Shown here one piece after another: positions 39,275 to 54,080 of a stretch of DNA of 64,000 bases (positions within the stretch are counted from its first letter, which is position 1; each line of letters starts with the position of its first letter). The position numbers and the translations under genes were made by a program. Where the stretch lies: NCBI GenBank assembly GCA_018697195.1, contig CM031857.1:66985053-67049052 (forward strand). Reading direction: 5' to 3'. The notes beneath the pieces were generated by a model. That model had not been told where the DNA came from. It did not search any database and saw only the letters and a list, made by a program, of their open reading frames with translations. This DNA comes from Certhia americana. Taxonomy: Eukaryota > Chordata > Aves > Passeriformes > Certhiidae.

Positions 39275-42200
39275 TTTTTTCCCCCAAGATAGCTGGGAAG
39301 TATCTCATCACCTTGCAGAACCTGGTATTTGGATAAGGCCTTCATCTTTTTGCTGGCTTGCACTTTTTCCACATACTCATTGTCAATCTTGTAATGTGTT
39401 AATTCTATAAAACAAACAGAAAACCCTGTTGGAGAAGTTTTGATGAAGTGGGACTAAGTGCATACATGAGATGAAGTAACAGAGCTCTGACTTTGGCCCT
39501 GGCATTTCAAAATTTTGGGTAGTTTTTAACTTAATCCATTTAATGTTTCTTCAGCATGATCTTTTTTCATGAAGTTCTAAACAAAAAGCAATCCTGGAAA
39601 AATTAAAATGCCATGCTTTCTGTAATATAAAGCTCTATATAACTAAAGCCAACTGGAGAGAAGTAACAATTGCTACATGCTATGCTCATCCTTGTGTTTC
39701 TGCATTTCACCTGAGCTTTTGAGACAGGCTATTTCAGTTCACAAATAATACTTTCTGAATTTAAAGCACCACCAAAAAAAGTTATTCAGAAAATGGATGC
39801 CTTCAAAATAAAACCTGAGAAAATTAAATAGTTGTTGTGTAATATGGCAGTAAGTACATATTCTGCACCTGTTATTCCATTTGGAGCAGGATATATTTCA
39901 TGGGGTGTTCTTCTGATTATATAAGAGTGAACTATTATATCCACCTTAAGTATTTTAAGGATATGTACAGAATCACTACCTTGCATATCACAACTCCTGT
40001 CTCGTAAGAAACTCTCTCCTTTTAGGGGTCATCAAAAGGGAAGCCTTCTAGCTGTTGGTTAAGGTAAACAGAGAGCCCTCTATTGCCTATCTTCTTTATC
40101 CTGTAATTTAAATTACAATACTGCCAATGCCTCTTTTCAGTGATGAAATTGCCTCACTTGGCCCTTTGGATGCAGCCACTAACTGTGCAAGTCTAATAGG
40201 TTTCCTAAAATTGAGTGAATTTAATGCTTATAATAAGAGAGTATGATAGAGCTAAACTTGAACTTGCTGTGCTGATTTTCCCAAGAAAAGTGCATTTTAA
40301 TGAGTTGAAAAACTTATTTTCTAATTTGTCCTCAAAATAAAAAAACCCAACCAACTCAAAACACTCACAGAATGTGGAACCACCCTTTCCTGCCTTTTTA
40401 TTTTATGTAGAATAGAAAGTTGTGAGATGGATGAAAGCCAACTGCTTCAGTGCATGAAGTATGAAAATGATCGGACCAAACTTGTACTTACTTAAATTCT
40501 CTTGCTTATACCTATGTGACTGAAGAGTCAATCATCCCAAAGGCTTCAGCATTTTAGAAACTATCTTTGAATTCAAGCTGAGGAGAAACAAATAAGAGAC
40601 AGCTTTTTGTGGGTCTTGAAAACTGAAATGCAAACCATTTAACCAGAATTTAATTATGACAATGGATTCAGCTTTTCCCCCACTTATATTCAGGGAAATA
40701 ACATTTTTTACACATATAGTTGTATTAGGCCTTTATTGTGGTAAGTTTCCTAGTGACAGTCCCTTTGAAATGGAAAAGTGCAGCACCCTCACTTCACATG
40801 GACTCTAGAAATGTTTCTACAACTTTGTAAGTGTGTAAATTCTCTTTTTCCTATGGGCATTGTCAAAGAAATGCATTTGCTTCCTGGGTATAGCTATATT
40901 CTAAATATTGCAGTCGCTGTATTTATTTTTTTTATGATATGAATTTCAAGATCAGTCATTTCACATGTTTTACTTTTTTTAGTACTTAGAACAATTATGC
41001 AGAGATAAAGACAACCAATTTTCTCTTCAGTCTTCTGAAACTGATGTGCTTGAGTGTAAAATATTCGTGCTCATGTCACTAATCTGCACAAACTGTAAAT
41101 CATTCCAGTAAAAATGTTGTAGGCAATAAAGTATGTTTCAGACTTTGGACCATACCTGCTAGAAATTTACCTCCAATTCTTCAGTGTTAAATCTATAAAG
41201 TGTTGGGTGTGGTGCTGTTTAATCTGTCTGCTTTATTTTCTGGTCATTATGAATAATATTTGAGATGGATCATTTTTGCTGTTGAGTAATTTAACAGTTA
41301 ATAATTTACACTTCCTTTATGAGGTTATGCTTTTGATAATGTTTGCTTTTACCATTTACCTGTTTTGTGAAGATGGTTCTGCTGTAAGAATGAAGAACTC
41401 TGGAGTTCTGCACCTGCATGTGTACAGGAATTGGAACAGTTCGGAGTAACAATACATTTAGTGTGTGTTAGTTATATGGAAAGCAACGCAGGTATCTCTA
41501 GTGACACAGATCCATAGGCTTATGTTGGAATTCAGGTAGTTCTGCTAAAGTGAATAATTCGCTGAAGAAGATTGCAATGGCTTTCTGCTGAATTGCATTG
41601 GTTTGTTCAAAGTCCTCATTTTTGATATTATTACATTTCAAAAGTATCTCTGGGTAACTTTTTTTGGGGGGGGGAGGGAGGGGCTGCAAACCCATTATTA
41701 CTGAAGGCCTTTACAATGCTTTTTCAATGTTTGTGTGTGTTAACAGAAGTGTCTCTAGTATTTCAGGACTCCCATGGGAATCCATCTAAATCTTAAATAC
41801 CTGTATTCATTTTAATCCACTAACTTCCCAGGATTAAATGCAGTTTATAAAGCCATGAGAGGGAAGACAGCATTTTTGATGAGTAGCAGTGAGTACCTTA
41901 CAAAAGAAAGTAAAGAGAAATCCTGCATTTTTTGGTAGTGGTTCTTTTTTTCTCCATGCAAAAAAGTGTTTGTGTCTGATGCTAGAAATTGAATTCCAAC
42001 TGAATTATAAAAAGTTAGTTAACCTCAATTACACAGGAACACGTATGCAAGTTCACTGTTGTATTATTCTAAATTGTATTTTACTGCTAAATTGCTGAAG
42101 TTCAGTTAGTTTTTCTGCAGACAACTAAACAGGAAGAGCATCTATATTTAAATAGTGGGGGAAGCTGACTTATTGAAATTTTCCATGGATACAGGAGTTT

Positions 42201-42789
42201 GCCAGTTAACAATACTCTGTAAATAGAGAAAGTAAAGTTGAACAGTGTATTGACAGTTTGATTGTACTTCATGCCAAAGTACTTTTGGCCATTTTTATTC
42301 CTGAACTTTCAGAGATTTCAGTTCTAATTATTATTCTGCTTAATTGGAGGACTTACTGTATCCTTAAAGTGACATTAATGGTTTGTGGGGTTTTTTTGCT
42401 GTGAATGTTTCAGAATGCAATTTGCAATGAAAATAACAATTTCAAATATTCTTAGAAACGGCATTTCCAGAGGGTTGCAGGGTTGTTTTCATGTCGTCAC
42501 TGAAACCATTTAAACAAAATAATGTCTCACCACATGGTTAGATGATAAGAAGGGGTGGAGGGATGGAAATAAAGAGCCCTAGATAGCAGCCAAGTTTAAC
42601 CACACAAAGGCATGTTTCTTATAAATGATAGGGATCTGTTGTCTTTAAGAAACAAAAGGAAAAAAGCCCAACAACAAAACCAAAAGAAAACCCAATTGTC
42701 AAACTGATCTCCAGAGTGAAGAAGCTGGATGATCGAGCTCAGGATCTCCAGCTGTGAACATCCTGATGATCCCCACTCAACTTGCTCTG

Positions 42790-43145
42790 GTTGATCAATG
42801 TCTTCCCTGTACTGTGGGACACCAAACTGGAAACAGCAGCATTGCAGAGGTGGCATAATAAGTGCTGAGGAAAGGGAGAATGATGAGGTTTGTCAGCCTT
42901 CTGGCATGCTCCATTTTGCACACCCATGCATCATTTCATTCAGCCCTGGGTGCTGGTGGCCAGTGTTACCAGAATTGGCTGCGGCTGAGGTTCAGCCAAG
43001 CCCAGCTCCCCACACCACTCTGCAGGAGTTAGGTCAATCCAGGGGGCAGGACTTGGACTTTGTGCTTATTGAATGTCATATGAGGTTCCTGCAGAGCCAA
43101 TCCCTCTTGACAGCCCTGCCCTCCAGTGTATGTATCCCCTCCCTA
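42790..43145 (-). mobile_element. CR1 LINE fragment, minus strand, diverged
   Basis: Sequence resembling the reverse complement of the CR1 C-terminal ORF2 region. Landmarks on the + strand in order are ACTGTGGGACACCAAACTGG followed by AACAGCAGC, AGTGCTGAG with a purine-rich stretch, GCAGGACTTG, TCATATGAGGTTCCTGCAGAG and CTTGACAGCCCTGCCCTCCA with GTGTAT. It is markedly more diverged than the copies at 38.8 and 46.1 kb and probably older. The 136-codon frame at 42798-43208 overlaps it and is not a host gene. Edges are approximate. Confidence 0.7.
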
Positions 43146-46134
43146 CGATTCTGCCTGCCTAGGGAGGGAGAGTGGTATCAGAACCTGACTCAGAAAGCAA
43201 AATTTTGAAAGCTGCTGCAGCTGGTTTCTGGGACTAGAGAAAGAAGGTTGACTAATGCTGATGATATTTCCTCTTTCCTTTCCCTTCCAGAAAAAACGTC
43301 CTGCAAATGTAAACACGCACACACCTTTGAACCCAGTATGTACAGATATGCATCAACTGACGTGGATTCCAGTGCGTTATATGATAAAATATTTAACTGG
43401 GGCGGGGAAAGGGAGTTCGAGTTCAAAATACTTCTGCTCTTGCAAAGGCTATTAAATTACAGACAGGCACTTGTTCCCTGAGAATAACCACAGCAATATG
43501 TTTGTCAGATTTATGATGCAGTAATGTATTCTTTTTAACTCTGTGACCTGATGTTGTAAGATGCCCTCAACTGTGATAATTTTCAGGGGTGAGAGATGTG
43601 CTTGGTAAAGCACTAGCTAAAAATGCCTGAGCTAACAGGAGGCATGGTTTATTTACGTGTGGTTTGACTTGAAGCTGTGATGTTTTTTCAAAATGGATCT
43701 GTGCAGTTAGAGAACTACCGTACAATTCCAAAAACTAATCCTAATCTGTCTAAATATACCAGTGTTAACGACTCTTGTAAACAGCTTTGAGTATTAGTTT
43801 TCAGGTTATTTTTTTCAGAAACTGTACTATGTATAAAATAGAAGGAAATTTGGATTACTTTAATGGCAACAAGAAAATCAGAACAATTTCAGTTTTGTGT
43901 ATGAAATGATGACTTCTGGAAGAGCTAATACTGCTCAGGCCTGAGAGAAAGGGGTCAGAAGTTTTGTGAAGACAGTGTTCAGTGTCAGTCAGAAAAACCT
44001 CAAACAAACAGAAGTACAACCAACTGAGCAAAAAAAGTAAAGGACCCAAACTTCTCCAGAAACAAGTATTAGGAATAGGAAAAACAAGTGCACTGTATTG
44101 TGCTGCTGTGGTCAATCTGGTATTTGCTGGTGTTGTAATACTATAGTATTACGAAGCTTTGGACTTGGATCATTTTTCCTTTTCTCACTTGCCCAAATTT
44201 CCCCAAAAGCAGATCTATGGAACTAGAATATCTTCACTCTCATGGCATCTCTTTGACTAAAAGCAGGAATAACTTCCCCTGCAGGCTTAGTTAAGCACAC
44301 TGAGAGCCCTGAATGAGAGATGATGGATGAAGGGGAGACCTGGACAAAGTTGCAAGCTTAAAACAAACAAATAAACAAAAAACCCACTAGCAGATGGCGT
44401 GGACAAGTGATTCAACTGGTCGCTGCATGCCATGTAATATGAATAATCAATGAAGGGGCAGTAGGCTTCCTTGCCAACAGATGATGTGGATGATCAAAGT
44501 TTACTTACGTTCAAAGGATAGTGGTGAAGTTTAAGAAGGGAAATCTTTTAGGAGTTACTTAGTATGTGGAAACCATATCTAGCTGAGAGAGTCCACAAGG
44601 GAGAAGCATCTTTCCTGCTCTATTTTTGCTCTTCCTTAGGCAATCACTTGGGATTACATGGGATGATGAGATCTTGGTCTAGATATAGTTTTTTGATCTG
44701 GCCCCATGTGGATGTTCCTGTGTGTGGTTTTGGAAAGGTTGCGTACAGTAAAAGCTGCTTTTAACTTATGTAGCTCTATGGAAAACTCCAAGAAGCAAAA
44801 CTAAGGAAAATATTGAAATAGAAATCATATGGAAGCAATTAATTTGATTTGATAAATCAATCAAGTCATCTGCTGTTGTTAAGCTTTAACAAATGTGAAA
44901 CATTGTACGTACAGCTATCTGAAAATATGAATAAAATCATGGTAGGTCTCTTAATCCAGATCAGTATCTGACTATTTCTCTATGTGACCAGGTTGTGCAG
45001 TCGCAGGGAAAAAATATTTTCATTATTATTAGCAATTTAACATGATAGGTTTTCATGAAGCTGTTGGAAGTTTCATGGAACGCTTCGGAAGAATAATGAA
45101 TAAGAATGGCTGAAAGTCTTTTGAAATAAGTTGGTACATGTATTTGCCTGTGCTATATTCAGCATCGTTACTTAAATGCTACTTTTGCTCTAAAGAATCA
45201 GTTAATTTAAGAAGTTCTGTTACTGATTTTGGCATGGGAAGTGTAACTGTAAAATCACACATCAGATGGTTATGTAGAAGGCACACCCACACAGGCTGAA
45301 TAAGCACAGAATAAGATGCATTGGTAATGATACTCGCTTGTCCTGCAAAACCCTCTCTGTGTGTGCAGAACATTTTATTCTTTGAAATCTGAGCTTGCCT
45401 CTGGTATTGAATGTTGGCTGCTGTTGAGAAATCATACAAAAGTATGTGCTAGTGGTTTAGTAGTATTTGCCATTTCATTATGATATTTTTATTCCCTCAA
45501 GAGGAATAGAATCTCTTGCAAATGGATAATTTTCTTTTTATAATGAACATTTTGTCATTCTGAAGCATGTTCCCCTTAGAGCTGTAAGCAAAGTCCTTAG
45601 TTTAATTCTGTTTTCTCTAATAACACTCAAATAATTTGTGAATGTATTCAACAAGCTAGTTTGATAAATAACCTATTCAGAAATCCCTAGTTATCCAGGT
45701 AATGTACTCAGTCTGGCATTGTGATTGCTACTTAAATGACATGACTGCGCATTTGTAAATTACTTCTATTTTTTGTTCAGCATTGGTTTTTCCATTGCTA
45801 GGATAAGATTTAAATCTACGAATCCAGGGAATGGTAGCACTGAACAGCACAAGTCTGAGTGCTTGAGTTTTTCTTGCTTGGGTGCCATGTGAGCAATGGG
45901 TGGCCCAGCAGCTGCTCTCAGTGTGCACAAGGCTACCATCACAGGAGGACTAAGGCAGATGCTCCGTGCTTGTGCTGTGTCAGGTGTGGGCCAAAGTGGC
46001 TTGTTAAAATTCCTTCCTTTAGTGAACAGTGTAAGTTTTTTTTCAGGAGAAAAGTTGGAATGAAGGAGTGGTACTTGGTTTTCTCAGAAAGTCTGTTTAC
46101 ACAATGGAGCACTGCAGTGGAAGTGCAGACACGG

Positions 46135-47046
46135 GTCAGGGAAGGGAAGTTGCACCCTCAGTCAGTTTGCAGATGACACCAATATGGGCAGGAACACTGA
46201 TCTGTGGAGGGTAGGAAGACTCTACAGAGGGATCTAGACAGGCTGGATGGATGGGCTGAGGCCAGTTGGATGATGTTCAACAAGGTGAAGTGCCAGGTCC
46301 TGCTCTTGGGTCTCAACATTAAATGCTTGGGGAAGAGTGGCTGGAAAGCTGCCCAGCGGAAAAGGACCTTGGGGTGTTGGTTGACAGCCAGCTGAAAATC
46401 AGCCAGCATGTGCTCAGGTGGCCAAGAAGGCCAGTGTTATCCTGGCCAGTATCAGCAGCAGTGTGGCGAGCAGGACCAGGGCAGTGACTGTCCCCCTGTA
46501 CTCGGCACTGGTGAGGGCACACCTTGAATATGTCCAGTTTTGGGCCCCTCAGTGCAAGCCAGACACTGAGGTGTTGGAGTGTTTAGAGAAGGGCAATCAA
46601 GCAGTTGAAGGGTCTGGAGCACAAGTCTGATGAGGAGCAGTTGATGGAGCTGGGAATGTTTACCCTGGGGAAAAGGAGGCTCAGGAGGACCTGATTGTTC
46701 TCCACAACTGCCTGAAAGGAGAGTGCAGCCGGGGGGGGGGGGTCAGCCTCTTCTCTAAAGTATCAAGTGACAGGACATGAAGAAAAGGCCTCAAATTGTG
46801 CCAAATGGCCAACCAATTGTGCCGTTTATAATTGGGGTTTAGGAAAATTTTCTTCAATTAAACACTTGTGAAGCATTGAAACAGACTGTCCAGGGCAGTG
46901 GTAGAGTCACCATCCTTGGAGATACGAGTCTTGTAGATTTGGCACTTGAGGACTTGGTTTAGTGGTGAATTTACAAGTGCTGGGTTAATGGTCAGACTCA
47001 ATGATCTTAAAGGTCTTTTCTAACCTAAACAATTCTATGATTCTAT
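46135..47046 (+). mobile_element. CR1 LINE copy containing an intact FADD codon block
   Basis: About 0.9 kb of CR1 in LMO7 orientation, beginning inside ORF2. The reverse-transcriptase motif C survives as FADDT at 46166-46180. It is followed by the [27 protein letters not shown] region and the LGLNIKCLG block in shifted pieces. The 3' end is well preserved, with AAGGTCTTTTCTAACCTAAA then the terminal short repeat ATTCTATGATTCTAT (47030-47046), characteristic of CR1. An internal G12 run at 46731-46742 is probably a later expansion. Short open frames remain but no full ORF2 does. The better-kept tail suggests a younger subfamily than the copy at 42.8 kb. Confidence 0.9.
46731..46742. repeat. 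G12 homopolymer inside CR1
   Basis: Twelve consecutive G residues within the 3' part of the CR1 copy, at a position where CR1 elements normally have only a few. Confidence 0.8.
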
Positions 47047-47641
47047 CTTAATTAGGGTTCAGAAGAGATGGAAAAGCAGTGGACACTCGAAATTTCTTCT
47101 TGTCACCTGTTGCCCAGGAATGTGTTTGTGTAGTTCCCATCACTTAAAAATTACTTATCAGTCAAACGGGGGAGAGAGAGAGAAGAAGCCTGCTTTCATC
47201 TCCCAGGGCAGGAATCTTTTTGATGGACGTGTACCAAAGGCACATGTAGAAGGAGCTTTTGTTTGCAGAATTTTTGTCAGGAAAGCAAATATGTTCAAGC
47301 TCCTGGAAACTGTTTGGTCAAGCTTAATTGCGTGTAGGTTTTGGCATTCAACATTTAATGGAACATGTTACTGTTATTTGTGCATCTGCAGTCACAGGAG
47401 AGACTGTCCTGCTTAAAAGCTAAAGTAAACAGCAGTGAACACAGTGGAAGAAAACTACTAAACTTTGGAGGTTTTTCTCTACTGTCACACATGAAAAAGT
47501 ATTTCAGCTAATTAGTTAAGGTTACTTCAACTCTTGGTAATGTGACTTCTTTGTTACTGCAATTTTAAATTATGAAGACTCCGTTCAGTTTCAAAACAAG
47601 TGCATTGAGACTGTCTTAATATTTTTCTTTTTGTTTGTTTG

Positions 47642-47661
47642 TTTTTTTTTTTTTTTTTTTT
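47642..47661. repeat. T20 tract preceded by TTTG repeats
   Basis: Three TTTG-like units lead into a run of 20 T residues. Simple sequence; no adjoining transposon recognised. Confidence 0.85.
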
Positions 47662-50600
47662 GTTTTTACTTTACCTGAGAAAATCTCCATTATCTTCTTT
47701 TGCTTGGTTTCTAGTTCCTTCTAGTTTGTGGGTAATCTGTGTGCTACTGCTGCTATTTGGAATAGCCTTCTGTGACTCCTCAGCTAATTTGGGATACCCA
47801 GTAAAGAGGTTCTCCTGCTGTTTTTATTCTCTATTGCTCAGATGTCTCTGCCAGGCAACTCACAAAACAAACAGCAACACCAGGTCAGCTTCAAAGAGTG
47901 CTCGCTTTGAAGTAAAGAGCAGATGACAGTTATGAAAGGTTAGTCTTTAATGGTATTACACAGGTAGCTGTACAGGTTTCCATGCATTTGCTTGTTAAAG
48001 TGTGTAATGCCCCAATCCTTACGTACAAAAAATATAATTAGTAGTTCTTAGAAAATATTACCTTGTACTTTCCCTAGTGGTAGAGAATTGAACAGAGATT
48101 GCTTATGGCCTGAATTTGAAAGAACGTGACTCTTTTTTAAGTGATGGTCAACACAGCAAGATACAGGAACAGAGAGATGAGTATAAAACAAACTGTGTAT
48201 AGACTTAAGATTTTTATAGAGGGCAGAAAAAGTTGTCACTTTAAATACAGCCAGTTTCAATCCATTCTAATCTTCGTACCTGCAATAAAATTAATAAATA
48301 GCTAAGAGAGTAAATACCATGATATTGTGTTCATTGGATAATTATATACGTACTTTTTCAAAGGAGCTCTATTACTGCTGGTGGTGCTCACTGGCCAGTC
48401 TTCAACTTGTGAAAGAACTTTGGCAAGCCTTGGTTGTACCCATGAAACACAGGATCCTCTATGCAAGCTATAATTAGCAAAAAAAAAAAAAGCCTTTGTG
48501 AAGGAATTAGAATTTAAAAACAATTTTTATTTCTGTGGGCTGCTCTGTAATGATGAATGTGTTAGTGAACTTATTTTTGAGGGAATTGGTATGACACTCA
48601 ACATGAGTGCATATAAGATTTTACAAATTGAAAATCAGCACAGACTTAATTTAAATGTGCATTTATGTATTTTAAATGGCATGTTTACTTCACACCTAAT
48701 CTGTTGATTTCTATGCTATCAGCATTCATCAATATTAATGTCACTGCTTAAAAGGAGAAGAAATTTGGGAGTGCACTTGAGATGAGAGTTAATTTTTTTT
48801 CTATTTTCAAAGAATGATATCTCTGTGCTTTTAATTTATTATTCTTTTCCTCTTGGCTTTCCTTTTTGAAGGATTGCACAGTTTTTCTTGGTAACTTTAT
48901 TATTCAAGTATACCTGTGTACCTATCCTGTGTTAGGGTTTTTCCTTCAGGGCCTTAAGTAATAACTGTGCTACTTTTAATAATATGTCAAGTAATTACAT
49001 GTTTAGCATTCTGTCCGGAGTTCATGCAACAGTTCTGGATTTCTTTCCGTAGCAGAAGCTTCCACAGATTCTTTCCTACCCGAAAAAAGACTTGGGGCAC
49101 ATATTTTTACATGTATTCAATGTGCTGTTTTCTGAGAGAAAAGCTTTAAATGCAGTGAGGCAGAAGGCTTCATACTTATCTTCTTTCTCTTTGAGCAGTT
49201 AATATCTGACTATTGGAGCGGTTCTGAATCGGTGTCTCTCAATAAATCAGCGTCCAACAGATGGCTGATTTGTGATGTTGTGAGCTGCTTTTGATAGTAC
49301 TGATTTCCGTTACTAAAGATGATGTTTGCATAACTTACATGGCAGTATGAGCTACTTAGTTCGTATCCTAGGGAACTTGTGTACTGTCCTACTCTGAGAT
49401 AAATGCATTTCCTTGATGAAGACTGTTGTATGTCTCTGTACCTTTACTTGCTAAAAAAAAAGTAAAAATCTACAAAGGGGAATTCTATCTAATATATTTT
49501 TAAAATATATTACTGTAGCAGGTCAAGGGGACCACTAATTGAATCTACATTGACATGAAGAGAAGATAATGCATTAAGCGATTCTAGTTATTTTTTCATG
49601 GCGTTTTCCACCTGCCTAACTTTATGCAGTTAAGAAAGTGGTAGCCTATTGCAAAACACTTTCGGTGTTGTGTGGGTAATGTGGTCAACAGTTTGCTGTC
49701 TGGCAACAAAACTTGATGATAATGCTCAAGCTTATCATCTATGTGTACTATCTGTGTGTCAAAGGGTGAAGGTATGATCATCCTGCTCTTTTCTCCTGTA
49801 CTTTCTAGTGGTTACCTTCCTGTCAAGGAATAGCTGCGTTTTTCAACCTATTCCTAAGCCATCAGCAGACATTGATGTATCCTCTCCTCATTGGAGGATA
49901 TTACTGGGTATTCCTCCATCACAATGAGTTAATTTCTTCTTGTATCTTTGTTAGCCTTGAGGTGAAAAGAAGGAGGGGAGATCTTGGTAATTATTCTGAG
50001 TCTCACTGCTGCAAGGTGCACGTTGGTGATGAGACTGCTGAGATGACTTTTTGCATGATTCGTGTAATTTGTTCCAGGTAGAATTAAGTATAATCAAGAG
50101 GAGAAACAGCCCACTAATTTTATTGAACTGCCTTTTAATTCTTCATCCTGTCTAGGTTTTCAGTCCTAATTGCAGGATCATGATAGAGTCTTGGCTTTTC
50201 ACTGAACTGTAACACTATGAATATAGTGACAGGATTGTTGCTATTAGGATTTCTGAATAAAATAGGGCCAAACACTTGAGATCAAAATGGATGCTTCCAT
50301 AGACAATTCCAAGGTAACAGGTCTGGATGTAGCAGTTGCTAATGCAGCATGCATACTGTCCCATGGGAAGCTACAGTTTATAGCAAACTGGCACTATTGG
50401 CATATTTTAGTTAAACCATTAGTTTGATAATCTTTCCAATGATTAAATGCAGTAATGATTGTACTTCACAGAGGTTTTGAGACACCCTTAGTTTTCAAAA
50501 GCTATGGATTCCTAGATGAGAGTCTCAAAGTTTTTTTTAATCCTCCCTTGGTAAAAGAGAGTGCCTGTTCTTCATGTAGAAATTATGAGGATTGTAGGAC

Positions 50601-52596
50601 AAAGAATTTGTAGAATAATTGTGTCAAGAGCCTGAGGGTTGCTTTTGTGTTATTTTGGCTCTGTGGTTTGATTGACTTCTGGGAAGGATAGCTTACAACC
50701 ACCATGTGTGTTTTAAGGAGTCCACTTCTCCAGTGTTTCATCTGGCTGGGCAGTTGGTGAAATTCTGCAGATGGCTAACTGTAATTTCCAAGACTTGATG
50801 AATGTAGTATCTTCTTTCTCGTGAGAAGGAAGATTCTTAATTTAGCATTTACTCATGCACTCATTGGAGATGTTGGGAATATTGCCATGGCCTCACTCGG
50901 AGCAGAATCTGATCATTTTGTTCCACTCGTTCCTACCAGCAGACTTAGTTGTAATAGCTTGTTGGAGCATTTTGGTGATGTCTTAATTGGTGTATTAAGC
51001 CTTTTTTTCCCTCAGTCATCAGTTTTGTGAGACAAATTACATACTTCATGAGTACTGGTGAAAGAGTAGTGTGAGGTCATCTATAGTTCCCTGGCTAGGA
51101 TTGTTTTCCCATATCATTAATTTTCTTCAAGTTTTTATTCTCAGACTCCTCTAACTTTACAACAGAAACTCCTAAATGACTAATAGCACATTTGGTTTCA
51201 GTTGGTTGGGATGGTCAGAATGAATGTAAACTCTCCAACTTCAGAGGTATATGGTCAGACTAGCTTAACTTTTCTCCTCCTCCCACTCCTCTTTTTTTTT
51301 TTGCCTCCCACACAAGTTTTCTAACATTCTGGCAAAGCAAGTATTTGGAATTTTACCCATTCTCTCACTTTACAGTAAAGAGGCATTCATTTTTCCAACA
51401 TTAAAAACTTGGCAAAAAAACCTGGCTCAAAAACTTTAATGTTTTGAGCAAATGTTTAAAAATACCCTCTGACTTGGCTGCTTCAAATAGTCTTAAAGCA
51501 CTGTTTTCTTTTGGGGTGGAAAAATTGTTTTTCACCCAAAAAAAGCTAATTAAAAAAAGTAATATTTATCCAGTATTGTTGATAGCATCAAATTGAATTT
51601 AGCTATTTCAAATGTTATAGAAATAAATTTGAAGCCATAAGAAACCTGAATCAGAATAGCTGAACCCGTAAGGAGCTCCCTTAATTGTGGATGTTTCAAG
51701 AGTTGATGATGGGAGGTGAGAATTGCAGGAAATGTGAAATTAATATATACGTGTCTTAGATCTTGTTTGTTCTCTAAAAGGAAAGTGCACATTTTTCCTT
51801 AAGTGTACTACACTTGGTGAATTCTGCTTGATTTTTATATTTTGTTTTTGTTTAAATTTTGCGGATAGTTCACACCACGTCTTCTGGGAGAGCTGGTTCA
51901 AGAGAATACATCCTCTTTCAGTATTTTTTTTCTGTTAACCTTGCATAGATTAATATCTGACTTTGCATTATTTGAGGAGCTCTTTCCTGGCTCTAAATAT
52001 GTTTTCATGAAGGCAGGCAGATCAAGAAAACATGGGAAATAATAAAGTTCAGTTGTATCTGCGTATCTCATTCCTTTTGGGTGTATTTGATCACCTGAAG
52101 TTAATAGAGAATGGATTTTAATAGAGAGAAGTCAGATTCAGTCTGTATTTCATACTCTTGTGCTCTGTGTGCTGAGTGATGATGTTGTGCTCAGTGTTGC
52201 TAGGGTAACACAAAGAAACAGAGAAAATACAGCAAAATTTCAAAAAGGAAGCATTATAATTTTTTTTCAGTGCTTCTGATTTGCTCATGAAATATTTTGC
52301 CAGAATATTACTGAGAAAACCCAGTAGTTTTTAAAAGCTTTTAGTCCAAATGTAGAGACTAAAGTAAATAATTCAGTCATGCAGTAGTGATTTATTTGTA
52401 CTTAAGGACAAATGCAGCATAACTTCATTTTTTTTTCCAAAATGTTTGTCATGGACTAAAGTGCTCTTACCTTCTACCTCCATTTCTTCATCTTAGCTCT
52501 GTATCTCTATCAATAAATCTAAATTTTTTCAAAGTCCTAGCTGTATGACTCTTTTCCAAAAGCTGTGCTTTTAGTAGTCCCCCTTTTGAACTGCAG

Positions 52597-52628
52597 AACA
52601 AAAATGTTTTTTAACAAAAATGTTTTTT
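52597..52628. repeat. Two tandem copies of a 16-bp unit
   Basis: AACAAAAATGTTTTTT at 52597-52612 is followed directly by a second identical copy that runs into a longer T stretch. Local duplication; each unit is itself partly self-complementary (AAAAA...TTTTTT). Confidence 0.8.
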
Positions 52629-54080
52629 TTAATAATATAACTAAATTTTAGATTAAAAAGAGGCTCTGGCATATACACTCCCCCTATTTGCTGTCCTCCT
52701 GTGGAACAGTTTGGCCAGTGCAACATTGGAATTGCTCTAGAGGAAAAAATGAGTCATTGGAAATCTGCGAAGTGACTCCCAGGTGCTGTAAATTCCATGT
52801 ATCCCCAAAATGCAGGGGGTCTGCCTCTTCTCCAGAAGATATAACTATTCCTCCTATATATACATGGCATTTATGGGTCTTGGCTTTCCTGAGGAGATGA
52901 TGACTGGAGTGGACTGAATCCTGGATTACTTTTATGGGCCAAGAATAGGGCATCTGTAGCTTCTGCTGGTAACTCTGAGTCACCTCTGTGCTAAATTGTT
53001 TTCTGAATATGTGTTATAACAACAGCAGCCAAGCAGATGCCTATTTGGACTGGTGAAACTGGATGTTAGCACAAGTGTGAACACAACAATGCCCATTACA
53101 AATTACTGTCAGTCATCTTTTTTCTTTAGCAGAGGCTGTGTTCATTGCCAAATATCTGATATAAATTACGCATCATAGACTTGAGTTCTGGGGTTTTTTT
53201 CTTTTTTTGCATACCCTGAGGATTTGAATAAACCTTGCTTTTAAGCTGTGTTGTAAGTGTTATAAGCTATGGTAGTGTTTTGCTTATACACAAGACATTT
53301 CTGCATCGTTGCCTGTTGGCTTGACACAAGGAAAACAAAGGATTACATTTACTGGATCTTTCCCTGGGCATGGACCAAGGGAAGAGATTGAACGAAGGAA
53401 GTTGTTGGGGTGTTTTTTTCCTCTTCCCTGTATACAGGCACTATAAAAATCTGAGCAAGCAATGTTGTATAACCTGCCAAATCCTAGCTCTTCCCAAAGG
53501 ACCACCTCTGAATGCTTTATCTAAATTGAACAATTGTGTTAATCCTAGGTGTTGACTGTAAGAAAGTGCACATAAACAGTTGCTAGGAGTAGTTGGTAGA
53601 TGGAAAATTTTTTGCCCTAACTTACCTTGCAGTCACTTGTTTATCCATACCTGGGGTTGGTACAGACATGTCTCACCAAGGCTTGGTGGGAATTAATGTG
53701 GTCAGTACTGAGGGCTATTCCAAATATTACCTTTGGTATCTATGTGTGGAAAGTGAGGCTGTTGAAATATTCCAGTTAGGTGTAAGAGTTGGGAGTAAAA
53801 AAGACAATGGTTTTGGAAATACTTAATAATGGCAAAGAGGCATCAGGCAGTAGAGAAAATGAGTTTTGGTCATGTCTTGAAAAAAAATTGTGAGTTGGCA
53901 TGGTTGCTGCAGCTTAGCTGTAGCAAATAATAGACTTTATACATATTTTTTTTTTTTTTAATAATGCTCTTGAACTATTTTTGAGCAAGCTAGCAGCTGC
54001 ACATTTTTGTGGTTTTGAATATATTTCTAAAAACTTACACAATTGCTCTTAATTGTCTATTTTGATACTTCTTTTTCAGT

